Positions 34,738 to 46,677 are shown, counted from the first letter of the stretch. The stretch is 64,000 nucleotides of DNA from Terebella lapidaria (GCA_949152475.1 OX424563.1:22169001-22233000), one strand, 5' to 3'. The notes: a model not told the origin generated them from the letters alone. A program made the numbers and translations.

Positions 34738-36516
34738 CTACTGGGTAGGCTCCAGAAGGGGCGGCAAATCGGCGGCACTACTCATCGGCGGCACTACTAC
34801 AGTGCGCGATGTCCGCATCTGGAATGAATGCATCGGGCCCGAGCGGAAGAGGAAGTGTGTGTCCTCTCCCATCCGGAACTCGCCAGCGCTAAAGTTGGTA
34901 ATCACCCGGTGGACCCGTAGGAAATTCATCCCAATTATCCCGGCCGCTCCGATATCCGCCACGATCGCCTCTGTCAGATACACCTTGTCCCCAAGGGTAA
35001 TAGGCAGATCGATGATGCCATGGATACGGATGCGGTTGTCTCCCGCTCCGTAGAGCTTGTACGGTCCGGGATCTCGCAACTCGAGGTTGCGAAGTTGACG
35101 AGCAACCTCGCCGAACGTCACTGTTCCTACCGGCAGACACGGCATCACGCGGAGAGCTTTCCCTTCCAGGCTCCCCGCGAGGACGTGTCCAGCCTCAGGC
35201 TGGGACCATCCTTCGTACACGGCGGTACGCCATACCTGGAGCAAGTAGTCCTCCAAGTCGGCGTTATCCCCGTTGAACCGTTTCCGCCACGAAGAGTGGT
35301 CGGGCCCGTCATCGCGTTTGCTACGCGCCCGACGTGCGGTCCCGGCTCTGGGGTCGTCCGTGTACTGCGGCAAGTTCCGCGCGCTTCCCGCGCCTGCGGC
35401 GGAGTCTGCCGGAGCAAACATCGACGCCGCGGACATAGGAGCAGGGAAGCTCACGTTTGCCGCCGGGATCATTCCCGCTGAAAACCCACTCTGGCTAGGT
35501 GCGGGCGGGGCTCCCATCGAACCTACTGGGTAGGCTCCAGAAGGGGCGGCAAAGCTTGGGGCCGAAGCCGCCTGTTGCCACTGCCCGTCCGACACACTGT
35601 ACGTGCCAGGGTAAGTCGACCACGCGGCTTGCGCTCCAACCGTCGGAACGGTCGACGCGGTCGCCAACGTGGTGCCTCCGAGCCGCGGGGCAGGCGCGGG
35701 TCCCATTGCGGGGGCCACTGGCGCCTGCGGACTCGGCAGGACTTGGGGAGGGGCTACTGGCCCAGACATCCCCGGACTTAGGGTGACCGACGGGTCAACG
35801 CTCGAATGCAGCTGATTCCGCTTGAACAGTACAAGCGCCTCGGATATCAGCCACCTCTCCCTCTCCGTCAAAGGCCCCGAGTTGCCTTGTGACAGCGGAG
35901 AAGGGGAGCGGTTCCGCCGGTCTGATCGTCCCTGATGGGGCGACCGGGCGCGGTCATAGCGCCCGAGGGGGGCCAGCTCGCCAAGTGCGTCGGTGAGCTG
36001 ATCCACCACACTGCCCGGTGCGGACCGACCAGAACCTATGCCGGAGGCTCGCGAGGGAGCCCACCCGGCCGGGTGCGGCATCTGGTATGACTGGTCCGCT
36101 CGTCCAGAAGGACCCGCATGCATTGGCGCTCGATTCCGGACGCTAGAAGGCGTCTTAGGGAAGGGTGCCATTTGCCACGGATCTGTTCTGGGCACGGGCG
36201 GGCGCGGCGTAGAGCCGTTGCCAGCTCCACCCACCGCGCCTAACACGTCAAGGTCCGGCCTTGACGGCAACTCCTGCTGCGGCCCCGCGGGGCCCGACTC
36301 TACGTCCGAAGACGGAGCCAGGGACGCCGGAGTCGTCTCCGCGGACGGGGTCTTGTCCACGGAGGTTTCCGCGCGTTCCTTCCGGCCGCCGGAGTCGTCC
36401 GGAGACGTCTCACGGGGGCTGTCGCGCGACCGGGTGTGGTCCGCGACATTTCCACCCTTATCCCTCCCCTTGGATTCATCGGCCTTATCTTTGGCCTTCT
36501 CTTTCGCTCTTGTCAT
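34738..36516 (-). pseudogene. gag: gag N-terminal part fused to a protease fragment, copy 1
   Basis: 592 codons from ATG 36516, opening MTRAKEKAKDKADESK, with a long Pro/Ser/Gly-rich region and part of the Gag core up to VARQLR. The frame then runs into ~105 codons duplicated from the protease region (NLELRDPGPYKLYG onward) and a short tail before a stop. It lacks the rest of the core and the zinc knuckle. It is a rearranged, probably non-functional Gag. Confidence 0.85.
34764..35546 (-). repeat. Chimeric duplication inserted in gag of copy 1
   Basis: Bases from about 34777-35090 repeat 32862-33170 (protease region). Bases from about 35090-35546 repeat 34305-34760 (gag). The protease-gag joint falls at a short shared GTTGCG/GCGAAG overlap near 35090. 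Copy 2 has neither duplication. Confidence 0.9.
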
Positions 36517-36609
36517 TTTTCGAGACGTCCTTGAGGAGCGGGCGATCCCCAGGGACTAAGGAGGCTACAACACTGTGACGGTAGGCTGCGATGGAACACT
36601 GTCGGACTG

Positions 36610-36627
36610 ATCCTGGTCACGGCACCA
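36610..36627 (-). other. Primer-binding site, tRNA-His type
   Basis: The plus strand reads ATCCTGGTCACGGCACCA, one base before the 5' LTR. This equals the expected 3' end of a tRNA-His including CCA (acceptor strand TCACGGC pairing with GCCGTGA), judged from remembered animal tRNA-His sequence. Copy 2 has the same 18 bases at 54295-54312. Confidence 0.75.
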
Positions 36628-36628
36628 A

Positions 36629-37363
36629 TGTAAAGTTATTGACTACCGTCCGCTCTTCGGGATCCTCGAGGATAGTCCTCTCTCATCCGAGTCCTTGCGG
36701 ACGCGCATCCGCTATTCCGGATCCTCGCGGCAGGGCCGCTCACCGGAGGTCGCGGCGGACACGGTAACTACTTCATCATTAACGGTAACCAGGTAACAGC
36801 CCACCCGACACTCCCAGGCCTACGGACACCGTTCAGAAACTGGTTCATCACCACGGTGTTAACTGGCGGGGCCTGGCGAGCCGCGGTCTGCCTCGGGGAC
36901 GGAACCCCGTACAGTCCGACATGCTGGCCAGAGCCTCTGTCCCATGTCCCGGGAAGGGAGAGAGCTGGCGATCCACAGGGCCGAAGGCCCCCGAGTCAGC
37001 AACTCGTCTCTCCCAGCCCGGGCCTCCCCACGGAAATCGTCCCCAGGGCTCTAGGAGCCCACTACTCAGACCCAGGGAACACAAAGCTCATGGCGAGCCT
37101 CGTGTGCGTCCTAGTCTCGATCTTGGACAATCTCCTCGAACGAGTCGCTTCCAGTGTATATATAATACACCAGAAACTGCAGGGCGCACGCGAGGTTAAA
37201 TCGATCCATTGTTATAGTTTACTGGAACGTAAATTACAATACGTCGCCGTGGCAACGCACGCTCGAACGGAGCATGTCAAAACAAGGCCAAGTACAGAAA
37301 GGCCACATAAATGGCTTTTATGTTTACAATCACCTGCCGCGTGCTTAGGGCAAAATCGCCACA
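36629..37363 (-). repeat. 5' LTR of retrotransposon copy 1
   Basis: 735 bp, TG...CA ends, reading the same as the 3' LTR. Transcription is expected to start inside it and run leftward. Confidence 0.95.
37155..37167 (-). promoter_or_regulatory. LTR TATA box
   Basis: Sense strand TATTATATATACA within the 5' LTR, about 200 bases from its upstream end. It is the only strong TATA motif in the LTR and is kept in both LTRs of copy 2. An RFX-type dyad lies ~80 bases upstream (37243-37256). Confidence 0.6.
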
Positions 37364-37600
37364 TTAGCAACACATGACTGTATAAACTTGTATGTCGAGT
37401 CCTTTACATATAAATCACAAATAAATCCCAGCACAGTTTATTATCGGGTTTAGATCATCTTAAAATGTAAATATATACACAATTAATTTACTCATTAGCT
37501 TAAAATAACTTAACCAATTCATGGGTATCCATAGCAACGGAGATACACAAAACAAACCATTGACATGGCAACGGGATGAACATATATAACAAAACTGCAA

Positions 37601-38954
37601 AAGTGCATCACTGAGCGACACGATTTCGTATGCATTGTGATAGTTTACCTTTTTTCTATAACAGAATTCCCAGCAGCCAAGCCACTGAGAGACTTATTTT
37701 CTATTCATTCACTGCGCTCCTCAAGAAGACAGCCGCCGGGTACATGTGAATGCACCCTACCTTGATGTTGTAACGCAATATATGCCAATGGTACTTCAAG
37801 CGAATTTTCTCTCGAATAAAGGGCGAATTTTGAAATAAAAATCCTTTTGGTTGGTTGCGTGATACATGTGTTACAGGCCGAATACAGATATGTTTTTTCC
37901 CCATTTCTACACAAAATATATTGAGAATATGCTCGTTTGAGTTTGTTCACCGTCCGTGAACACTATTCATAAAGATTATGGCTGACGAAACACGAAAACA
38001 AGTCACACCCTCAACGCTTTACTGTTATATGGCTGACATCACATCGATGGAATGTGGCATGTACAATATATATCTAAAACATGTAACATGTATGCCACAG
38101 GGCAGTGGGAGTACAATTCCTGCCTGCCGCTCTCAGACGATGGCACATTCCAACCGGCTGGTGAATTGAAATTTCGGGGGGTTGTAGAATTTTAGGTGAT
38201 ATATATAAGATATAGTTTACAAAAATAATTTTTGTGCAGTGTGGATATTCTGAAATCTATAGATATTCCGCTCTGGGGTTTAAGGGCTGAAAAGCCCTTG
38301 AGAATTTTTTGGAATTTGTAGTATGTCAGAGGATTCGTACAACTCTTTCAAATGAAACATGTTATGTAGCAACTCTTTAACCCAAAGCCTTCCACACACA
38401 ATTGCCACTTCTGTTATAGCGAGGGGGTGGGTGTTGTAACACACCAGGGGCACTCCCGCCTGGATCCGCCAGTGCATTTTACTCTTCAACACATAGGAGC
38501 AAAACTACCTAGAAATGTAAACTGCATTTATATAGGTTTAATATTCATTCTAGACGGTCAAATTGCAAAGTAAGCCGCTGTATTGCCTTTATTCAGATAT
38601 ATACAAACTCGTGAAGTCCTGTTGTACTTTTCCTAATATTTTCCGATCAGGCAATATACTGACTTTCTGCAGTTCCTAGTTTCTGGAGTCCATATTCAAA
38701 GCATCATACATGTATGCATATTCCAATTTCATTGTTGTCATCAAAAAAAGATTTCCACAAAAATGAACAATCATGTCCCATTTTTTCTTACTAGTTAAGG
38801 GATAACCACACTGTATATATTTATGAAGTCACTCGCGTTAATTGATCATGATCGCGTACGTATCCTTCCATAACGGAGGACCACGTGTGTTTCGTATGGT
38901 ATTCCAGGCATGTTGTCTAATTGAGTAAAGTTGCCAGACAATGTCAGAGAAATT
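37601..38954. other. Foldback element spacer without recognised genes
   Basis: AT-rich. Open frames are short and lack domains. Nothing else supportable. Confidence 0.35.
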
Positions 38955-39178
38955 AACGAGACAATCAGAGATTGCAGACCCTCGCCCTTCAGATTTAGTC
39001 ACTAAAATTAGGCGATAATTGAGAGTTTTGGTCTTAAGACCATCGGTTGTACATCATACGATTGGGATTTGGCCAAGGAAAAATACAAGAATAGGTTGAA
39101 GATTTAATATTGATTAGAACCGGAGTTATAGCCAATTATGTGATTTCCTTTTTTCCGTTGCCATGGCAACCGTTTTCT
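38955..39178. repeat. Dispersed repeat related to 5640-6485
   Basis: Shares GAGATTGCAGACC-type, GGCGATAAT and GCCAATTATGTGATTT phrases with the Ly6-cluster interval, in the same order but with an internal deletion. It contains a perfect GTTGCCATGGCAAC dyad near 39158. Confidence 0.65.
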
Positions 39179-39708
39179 GAGCCACTACCATAGCACTCCA
39201 GCCCTATATCCAGGGTGTGTCCTCTGACATGTGTCGGAACAGAGACATGTTGAGTCATCGAATGATGTGAGAGTGTTCCCAGAAGCTTCGTTGCTGCAGC
39301 GTTCCGGATGTCGTCCATGTGAATATTCACATCACCAGTAACCATGATCTCTGCGGTGCTTCCTGCCAGCTCATGCAGTAATCCATCAATGTCGTCGAGC
39401 AAATGTGGGATGGACGAGGACGGCGGTCGATAAACGGCGGCGACAATCAGACGACCTGGTGGCGCAGTACTTGTGATGGAGACAGCCAGATGTTCGAAGC
39501 TGTCGTAGGTTGGTGTGTCGAGGACCTTACACTTGAAGCGATCTCGATAGAGGACAGCCACCCCACCTCCCCGTCTGCCACCAGCGCGGGGTTTACTGAT
39601 GATGTTGTAAGCAAGAGGTGTCAGGTCCTTGCTGATATCGTCTTCGTTGTGTTGAAGCCACGTTTCTGTCAGAATTGCAATGTCAGCTGCCATGTCTGCG
39701 GACATCAC
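39179..39708 (-). mobile_element. LINE endonuclease fragment
   Basis: Minus-strand open frame with successive AP-endonuclease motifs of non-LTR elements: ILTETWL, GGGVAVLYR, AAVYRPPSS, TGDVNIHMDD and THVRGHTLDI. Only the endonuclease part is present. It abuts a solo LTR upstream and a dispersed repeat downstream. Confidence 0.85.
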
Positions 39709-40219
39709 TCAGATACACGATCATCACCGTGGTGTTAACTGTAAGGCCGGCTCGCCGCGGTCCGACATGGGGGATGGAACCCCGGACAGCCCAATGGTCC
39801 GCCAGAGCCTGTGTCACACCATCCCAGGTGGGAGACCGGTGATCCAGAGGGCGTACAACCCCGAGTCATCAAGATCTTCCCCACCTGGGCCCCCGTATGG
39901 AAATTGTCCCAGGGCCCTCAGGGGCCTTAGCCAGTGAGTGAGGACGTAGAGCTCATGGCCGAGCCCTCCGTCGTTCTCTCGCCTTGCTCAGCTCTGAGAC
40001 AACTCCACTGAACAATGCGGCTCCAGAGTATTTATAGTCCCTGAATCACGAGATACGAGGGAAGTGACGTAAGACCATTGTTACAGCATACTGGGCGAGA
40101 GAGTTAGAGCGTTGCCAAGCAACGCACGTGCTTCGAACAGAAGTGTCCAAAAACAAAGGCCAGAAACAAGAGTATTTAGAAAGAATCACCTGCCACGATC
40201 TTTGGGCAAAATCGCCACA
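39709..40219 (-). mobile_element. Diverged solo/partial LTR of the same superfamily
   Basis: Shares with the LTRs of copies 1 and 2 a TCATCACC-GTGGTGTTAACT start region, the GCCAGAGCCTGTGTCACA region and the terminal TGGGCAAAATCGCCACA. The outermost ~200 bases seen in the full LTRs (TGTAAAG end) are missing, so it is truncated at the LINE junction. An RFX-like dyad GTTGCCAAGCAAC is at 40111-40123. Confidence 0.8.
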
Positions 40220-40242
40220 CATATTGCATATTATTGTATGCA

Positions 40243-40470
40243 ATGCGGGCTTGCTACCAAACCTACATCTGGCTGGATTCTTTGACTGCTCAACTAACAA
40301 TTCCGTCCTCACTGGAATATGGATGGGAAATGGACTCAGCCCCTAAGAACCTTATTGAGATAGTCACATACAATTGCAAGGCCTCCAATTGTAGGGGACG
40401 CTGCTCCTGTGCACTAGAGGCTTGCAGTGTCCCAAAGCATGTACTTGTCAAGCCTCTGAAACCTGTCTGA
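40243..40470 (+). pseudogene. Remnant of a cysteine-rich (CXC-like) C-terminal domain
   Basis: The frame reads ACYQTYIWLDSL, then GWEMDSAPKNLIEIVTYNC, then KASNCRGRCSC. This resembles the Tyr-Gln-x-x-Ile-Trp plus Cys-rich ending of uncharacterised invertebrate proteins with a tesmin/TSO1-like CXC motif. Expected later cysteines are disrupted and no start or splice context is evident. Recognition is from memory of the pattern. Confidence 0.4.
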
Positions 40471-41161
40471 ATGGTAACTTAGAGGAGTCGAAGGAAACAG
40501 ACAATCTGAATCTGAATAAACATGTGTTTATGGAATTCCAGATGATGCAGTTGTAGAGGTGTACACTGTTCAGTGCACAAAAACTAAGTCATACCAAATC
40601 AACATTGCAAACGTTGACAAAATGTCTGCCCATACCAACTGGTAGTTCATCCCATTTCGTTCATTCCCGTCCCTGTTAGTGTGTCGCTGCCTCGTGCATG
40701 CTGCTGCTAATGGGTATCGTTGCTACATGTATGCATGTCACTCATCTCATGTCGTCCATCCCTGTTGTAGGTGCGCCACAACCTCGCTTTTGCCGCCACT
40801 TGCAATGGGTTATATGTTTGTAATGTTGCTGTTATGAGTGTGCCACAACCTCGTTTTGGCTGCAGCTCATATCTGGTAGTATGATTCATGCTCTGTATTG
40901 TGGATATGATCATTCGAGTGTAAATACCACATATGAATGCGTGATTAATTCTTCTGCATGTACGTACAGACATGCATGTAAATGCTATTGCTTGCTATCA
41001 AGCTTTTTGTTATAGTTTGGCCTGACAGTGGATGAGAATCAGCAGACTACACAGATAGGTATAATATATCAGTATGGTCGCTACGACAACTAAATGGAAA
41101 TAGTTATTGCCGTCTGAAAAATAATACAGGTGCTCACACAAACTATATTAAAATTTGTTGC
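40471..41161. other. Spacer without recognised genes
   Basis: Two short related stretches around 40770-40870 share GTGCCACAACCTCG. Nothing else supportable. Confidence 0.35.
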
Positions 41162-41440
41162 AGTATAAAAGCTACACAATCTAGTTGTGTATACAATCGT
41201 TCAATTCAACCATAAAAAATAGATCAACATACATGTGCGTTTATTTGTTACTAATGTTATGTATTGTAGTCGTTGCCATGGCAACCAATTATGAAGGATG
41301 TTGTAGTATAAAAGCTACACAATCTAGTTGTGTATACAATCGTTCAATTCAACCATAAAAAATAGATCAACATACATGTGCGTTTATTTGTTACTAATGT
41401 TATGTATTGTAGTCGATGCCATGGCAACCAATTATGAAGG
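41162..41440. repeat. 143-bp tandem duplication
   Basis: Two near-identical units start AGTATAAAAGCTACACAATC at 41162 and 41305. Each ends near a dyad: GTTGCCATGGCAAC in the first unit (41272-41285), with one half-site changed in the second. No coding sequence. Confidence 0.85.
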
Positions 41441-42300
41441 ATGTGTTGTGGTAAGACTGCTTTTCCGTAGTTACTTGCTGTATATGTATACTCTAATTAG
41501 GTTTGCCTACATGAAAAAAATGCCTTTTTGCAGTATTGCGATATCCGTGAATTCCGTTGCCATGGAAATGGTTTGTTTTGTGTATCTCGGTTGCTATGGA
41601 TACCTATGTAATGGTTCAGTTATTTTAAGCTATTAATTGATTGAATCGCGTATATATTCACATTTTAAGATGTTCTAAAACCGATAAAAAACTGTGCTGG
41701 GATTTATTTGTGATTTACTTGTAAATAACTCGCCATACACGTTTATACAGTCATGTGTTGCTGTGGTGATTTTGATTAATTTTACAGTATAATTATGTGG
41801 ATAATATTACATGATATGAAACATTAGTGATCATAGTTATTTTGATAATATGGCGATATTTTTTGATATCCAAGTTTCAATAATCATAATCCGAATCAAT
41901 ATACTGCTTAGCAACTAAATATCAATGTTGACTATACATATGGTTTTTATGGTAACATTTTTCGATTTACCACCATCAACACTTCTAAGAAAGTGTTGTA
42001 TTGTATTTCTCTTTCTTTTATCTATCTACATAGCGGATTAAATATTAATCCAGTGCATAAACCGAAACATACAATGAATGATGGTATATGGCAAATTTTG
42101 CCATAAATTTTACCGATTTCAGTGGTTTCTAGGTGGTCATCTTCAACCCTCGTTACCATGGTTGCGGATACATTTTAAAATTCTACATGTGGCAGATTCG
42201 TGATCTACAGCCCCTCAGCTTTCCAATGATACCAAATTTGTCCATAAGTACTAAAAGCCGACGGAATTCATATTTTCGGCCCCTGGCTCCTGTACTAGTA

Positions 42301-45300
42301 GGTGGAATTATTACGGAGTAGGTGCGTGATGTTCAGGGTATGTGGAATGTGTACAGGGTAGGTGGAAAGAGTACAGAGTAGGTGCGCGATGTACAGGGTA
42401 TGTGGAAAGTGTACAGGGCACGGGATGATGTACCGGGTAGGTGTGAGATGTGAAAGGTGTGTGGAAGGTGTAAGAGGAGGTAGGTGACAGGGTATGTGAA
42501 GGTGTACAGAGTAGGTACGCGATATACAGGGTAGGTCGAAGGTGTACGGGGTAGGTGCGCATTCTATATGGTATATGGAAGGTGTACAGTGGCGGTGCAC
42601 GATGTACAGCGTATATAGCAAGTGTACAGGGTCGTAGTTGTTTGATCGTAGAAAAAGTACAGAGTAGATGCGCGATGTACAGGGTATGTAGAAATTGTGC
42701 CAAGTAGGTGGAAGGAGTAGAGAGTAGGTGAGCGATGTAAACCTACAGGGTAGGTGGGAGGTGTACATGGTAGGTGGAAGGTGCACAAAGTAGGTGCATG
42801 ATGTGCAGGGCATTTGGAAAGTGTACGGGGTAGTTAGAAAGAAGTACAGAGTACTTGAGTGATGTCCAGAGTATGTGGAAGGTGTACAGGGTAAGGTGGA
42901 AGGTGTACAGGGAAGGGGAACGATGTACAGGGTTGGTGTGAGATGTAAAGGTTAGGTGGAAGGTGTACAGAGTAGGTAAGTGATGTACAGGGTAGGTGGA
43001 ATGAGTACAGGCTAGGTGCGCAATCTAGAGGATATGTGGAAGATGATCAGTGTCGGTGCGAGATGTACAGGGTATATGGAATGTGAACGGGTAGGTGTAC
43101 GGGGTAGGTAGGAAAAGTACAGAGTAGGTGCGTGATGTACAGAGTATGTGCGTGATGTACAAAGTATGTGGAAGGTGTACAGGGTATAAATATTACGGAG
43201 TAGGTGCGCGATGTACAGGGTATGTGGAAGGTAGGTTCATGATGAACAGGACATGTGGAATGTGTACAGTGTAGATGGAAGGAGTACAGAGTAAGTGCGC
43301 GATGTACAGGGTATGTGGAAGGTGTACAGAATAGGTGCGGGATGTACATGGTATATGAGAGGTGTACAAGGTAGGGGGATGATGTACAGGGTATGTGTGA
43401 GATGTAAAGGCTATGTGGAAGGAGTACAGAGTAAGTGCGTGATGTACAATATATGTGGAAGATGTACGGAGTAGGTACATGATATACAGGGTATGTAGAA
43501 TGTGTTAAGGGTAAGCGGTAAGAGTACAGAGTAGGTGCGCGATGTACAAGGTACATGGAAGGTGTACGCAGTAGGTATAGGATGTACAAGGTATGCAGAA
43601 GGTGTACACGGTAGGGGGAGGATGTACAGGGGAGGTGGAAAGTTTACACGGTAGCTAGAGGAGAAGGTATGTGGAATGTGAACACGGTAGATGGAGTATG
43701 TACAGGGTAGGTGGAAGGTGTAAAGGTAGGTAGAGGATGTACAAGGTATGTGGAAAGTGTACACTCTAGAACGTGTGTACAGGGTAGTTGAAGAATGTAC
43801 AGGATAGGTGGAAAATGTACATGATAGGTAGAGGATGTACAAGGTATGTGGAAGGCGTATATGGTAGGTATAGGTTTTAAAAGGTATATGGAAAGTGTAC
43901 ACGGTAAAGGAAGGATGTAGAGGTTAGGTAAAAAGTGTACAGGATAGGTTGAAGGAGTATGCGGTAGAGGGCCATGTACATGGTAGGTGGGATGTGTACA
44001 GGCTGGAGATAGAATATACAGGGTAGGTGGAATGAGCACACGGTAGGTCGAGGATGTACTGGGAAGGTGGAAAGTTTACACGGTAGGTAGAGGATGTACA
44101 AGGTATGTGGAAGGCGTAGATGGTATGAAAGGATTATAGGGTAGGTGGAAGGTGTACATGGTTGGTAGAGGACGTGCAAGGTATGTGGAAGGTGTACACG
44201 GTATGGGGGGTGTACCTACAAGGTAGGTAGAGGATGTACAGGGAAGGTGGAAAGTTTACACGGTCGGAAGAGGATGTATGTGGAACGTGTACATGGTAGG
44301 TAGAGGATGTACAAAAGTTGTGGAAGGTGTACACGGTAGGGGAAGGATGTACAGGGTAGGTGGAAAGTGTGCAATATGAGTGGAAGCTGTACGCGGTAGG
44401 GGAAGGATGTACAGGGTAGGTGGAAAGTGTGCAATATGAGTGGAAGCTGTACGCGGTAGGGGAAGGATGCACAGGGTAGGTGGAAAGTGTGCTATATGGG
44501 TGGAAGCTTGGGTGTTGTACAGGGTAGGTGCGGGATATACAGGGTAGGTGGAAGTTGTACAGTGTAGATGCAAGGTGTGCTGTAACAGGGCAGGTGCACG
44601 ATGTATAGGGTAGGTGGAAGGTGTACAGGGCAGTTGAGAGGTGTTGAGGGCGGGTGGAATGTGTACAGGGTAGGTGCCATATGTATAGGGCGGATGCGGG
44701 ATGTACATAGTAATGGGAAAGTCTACCAAACAGATGCTGGATATAGAGGGTGGGTGGAAGGTCTACAGGGTAGGTGCCATATGTATAGGCAGACGGGGGA
44801 TGTACATAGTAGGAGGAATGTCTACAGATTAGATGCTGGATATAGATGGTAGGTGGAAGGTCTACAGGGTACACGCGGGATAAAGAGGGCAGGTGCAGAA
44901 TGTACAGGGTAGGTGTTGGATGCACAGGGTAGGTGGAAGGTGTACAGGGCGAGTGAAAGGTGCACAGAGCATGTGTGGGATGTACAGGGTAAAGTGAAAG
45001 CTGTACGCGGTAGGGGAAGGATGTACATGGTAGGTGGAAAGTGTGCTATAGGGGTGGGAGCTGTACGCAGTAGGGGAATGATGTACAGGGTAGGTGGAAA
45101 GTGTGCTATATGGGTGGAAGCTGTACATGGTAGGGGAAGGATGTACATAGTAGGTGGACTGTGTGCTATATGGGTGGAAGCTGTACGTGATAGGGGAAGG
45201 ATGTACAGGGTTGGTGGAAAGTGTACTATATGGGTGGAAGATGTACACGGTAGGGGAGGATGTACAGAGTAGGTGGAAGGTGTACTATATGGGTGGAAGA

Positions 45301-45650
45301 TGTACACGGTAGGGGAGGATGTACAGGGTAGGTGGAAGGTGTACAAAGTAGGTAAAGGATGTACAGGGTATGTGGAAGGTGTACAAACTAGGTAAAGGAT
45401 GTACAGGGTAGGTGGAAGGTGTAGCCTACAGATTACGTGTGGGATGTACAGGGCAGGTTTGGGATGTATAGGGCAGGTGCGGGATGTACGACGTAGATGG
45501 AAGGTGTACGGGGTAGAGGGTAGGTATGATAAGTATAGGGTGGATGCGGGATGTACATAGTAGGGGGGTCTACAGAGTAGATGCTGAATGTACATGGTAG
45601 GCGCGGGATGTACAGATTGAGTGGAAAGTGTACGAGAACGTGGGTGTTGC
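42301..45650. repeat. 20-bp minisatellite, block 2
   Basis: The same monomer and orientation as block 1. Around 44341-44520 the array is ordered as 60-bp trimers: 44341-44400 and 44401-44460 are identical over 60 bases and a third unit follows with few changes. All long open frames here are repeat artefacts. Confidence 0.9.
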
Positions 45651-46673
45651 TGGCCTCGGCCACCACTAGTACTAATTCCCGGCCCGTCTGAGAATTTTGT
45701 GGTACAGATTTAAGGTATACTTGCATTAGGAATTTAGGAAAGAGTTGTCCGATCCCCAGGGAAATCCCAGCTCAGCTTGACTCCTTCTGTATTCCTGATC
45801 ATACTTGAGGACATGTTCCCACTGGAAGGACCCTGCCAGTGTAGCTCTCTCTCAGTGTAATCACGTATAGGCCACGTGTTGCATGACATCGCAAAGACCC
45901 GCACTATCCTCCGTAACCATCAGCCGCTTGATGCGTAAGCTATAGCTTCCATATATACTGGGATATTTTGACAAATTCAAGTGGTATTTTGCTGTCTTTC
46001 CGGCAGAATTCTCTATAAAAAACGTGGTCTGTTTGAAATATCTAAGCATGACTTCGACATATTTATACACAGCAAATGGCCCTGGCATTTGTTAACGGTT
46101 GAAACGGTTAAAAAAAACAGGCCGTATTCACTGTCCGCCATTGTTGGATAACGATTAGGGCATTCAGTCTCAGTGATACATATCATTTCTCGAGAATATC
46201 CGACATGTTTGGGCCGTGCATTTTTAATGGTGTTCGCGAATTTAGCACCTGATATGTTGTCCTCCGGCGGGGGAGGACATTAAACTTCGTGCTGGGTGAG
46301 AATTACGGTTGCTGCACAGGGATTCTCAGCGGTGGTTAAGGGGAAGCTGATAGATGTACCGTGATCTGTTTCAGGCCGCTATAGAAATTCTGACAATGCA
46401 TTACATACACAACACAAAACAGGACCCCCACTGGAAATAAGTGCATGCACTTTCCTGGGTAATCCTGAGGGCTCATATTCCTAAATAAATCCAATCCAAT
46501 CCGATATCGAAGATTATGCACACCAAAATACATGTAGCTAACTCACGAAATTGCGTGCGACCAATTGAACAGTGGCACCACGGACACTCTGATGACGTTT
46601 TGATGGTGAACGAATGCACGAATTCTAGCCTGACATGCAGCATTCAAATGCAGATTGCGAAAATTCTAACATC
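45651..46673. other. Interval without recognised genes
   Basis: Between the minisatellite and retrotransposon copy 2. A GC-rich hairpin-like phrase (GTCCTCC...GGAGGAC) lies near 46259-46280. No exon or domain recognised. Confidence 0.35.
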
Positions 46674-46677
46674 GTTA

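Larger units (their letters stand above)
22404..37363 (-). mobile_element. Ty3/gypsy LTR retrotransposon, copy 1 (14,960 bp)
   Basis: Two 735-bp LTRs flank a 13.5-kb interior transcribed right to left. Order in the sense direction: LTR, PBS, gag, pol (PR-RT-RNase H-IN), a 1.9-kb spacer, accessory frame a, accessory frame b, polypurine tract, LTR. The IN-after-RT order and the Pol motifs place it in Ty3/gypsy (Metaviridae). The LTRs start TG and end CA and read as identical, so insertion is recent. Flanks are ATAG and TTAG, a 4-bp duplication with one mismatch. GC content is far above the AT-rich surroundings. Gag is interrupted by a chimeric duplication, so this copy may be unable to make a normal Gag. 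The related right arm at 41.5-42.3 kb shows the uninterrupted target sequence. Confidence 0.93.
21862..42300. mobile_element. Long-inverted-repeat (foldback-like) element hosting a nested retrotransposon
   Basis: Arms of roughly 0.77 kb are inverted relative to each other. The left arm is 21862-22403 plus 37364 to about 37600, split by the LTR retrotransposon. The right arm is about 41520-42300. Ends begin GTACAGGAGCCAGGGGCCG and its complement. Without the nested retrotransposon the element is about 5.5 kb. The spacer holds a LINE fragment, a solo LTR and a Cys-rich exon remnant but no recognisable transposase. The same minisatellite, in the same orientation, abuts both outer ends, which fits insertion into one array. 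Confidence 0.6.

Noticed and set aside
42295..45600. Many overlapping long frames rich in Tyr, Pro, His and Thr
   Set aside because: Translations of the 20-bp minisatellite; frames overlap in several phases and follow repeat length.
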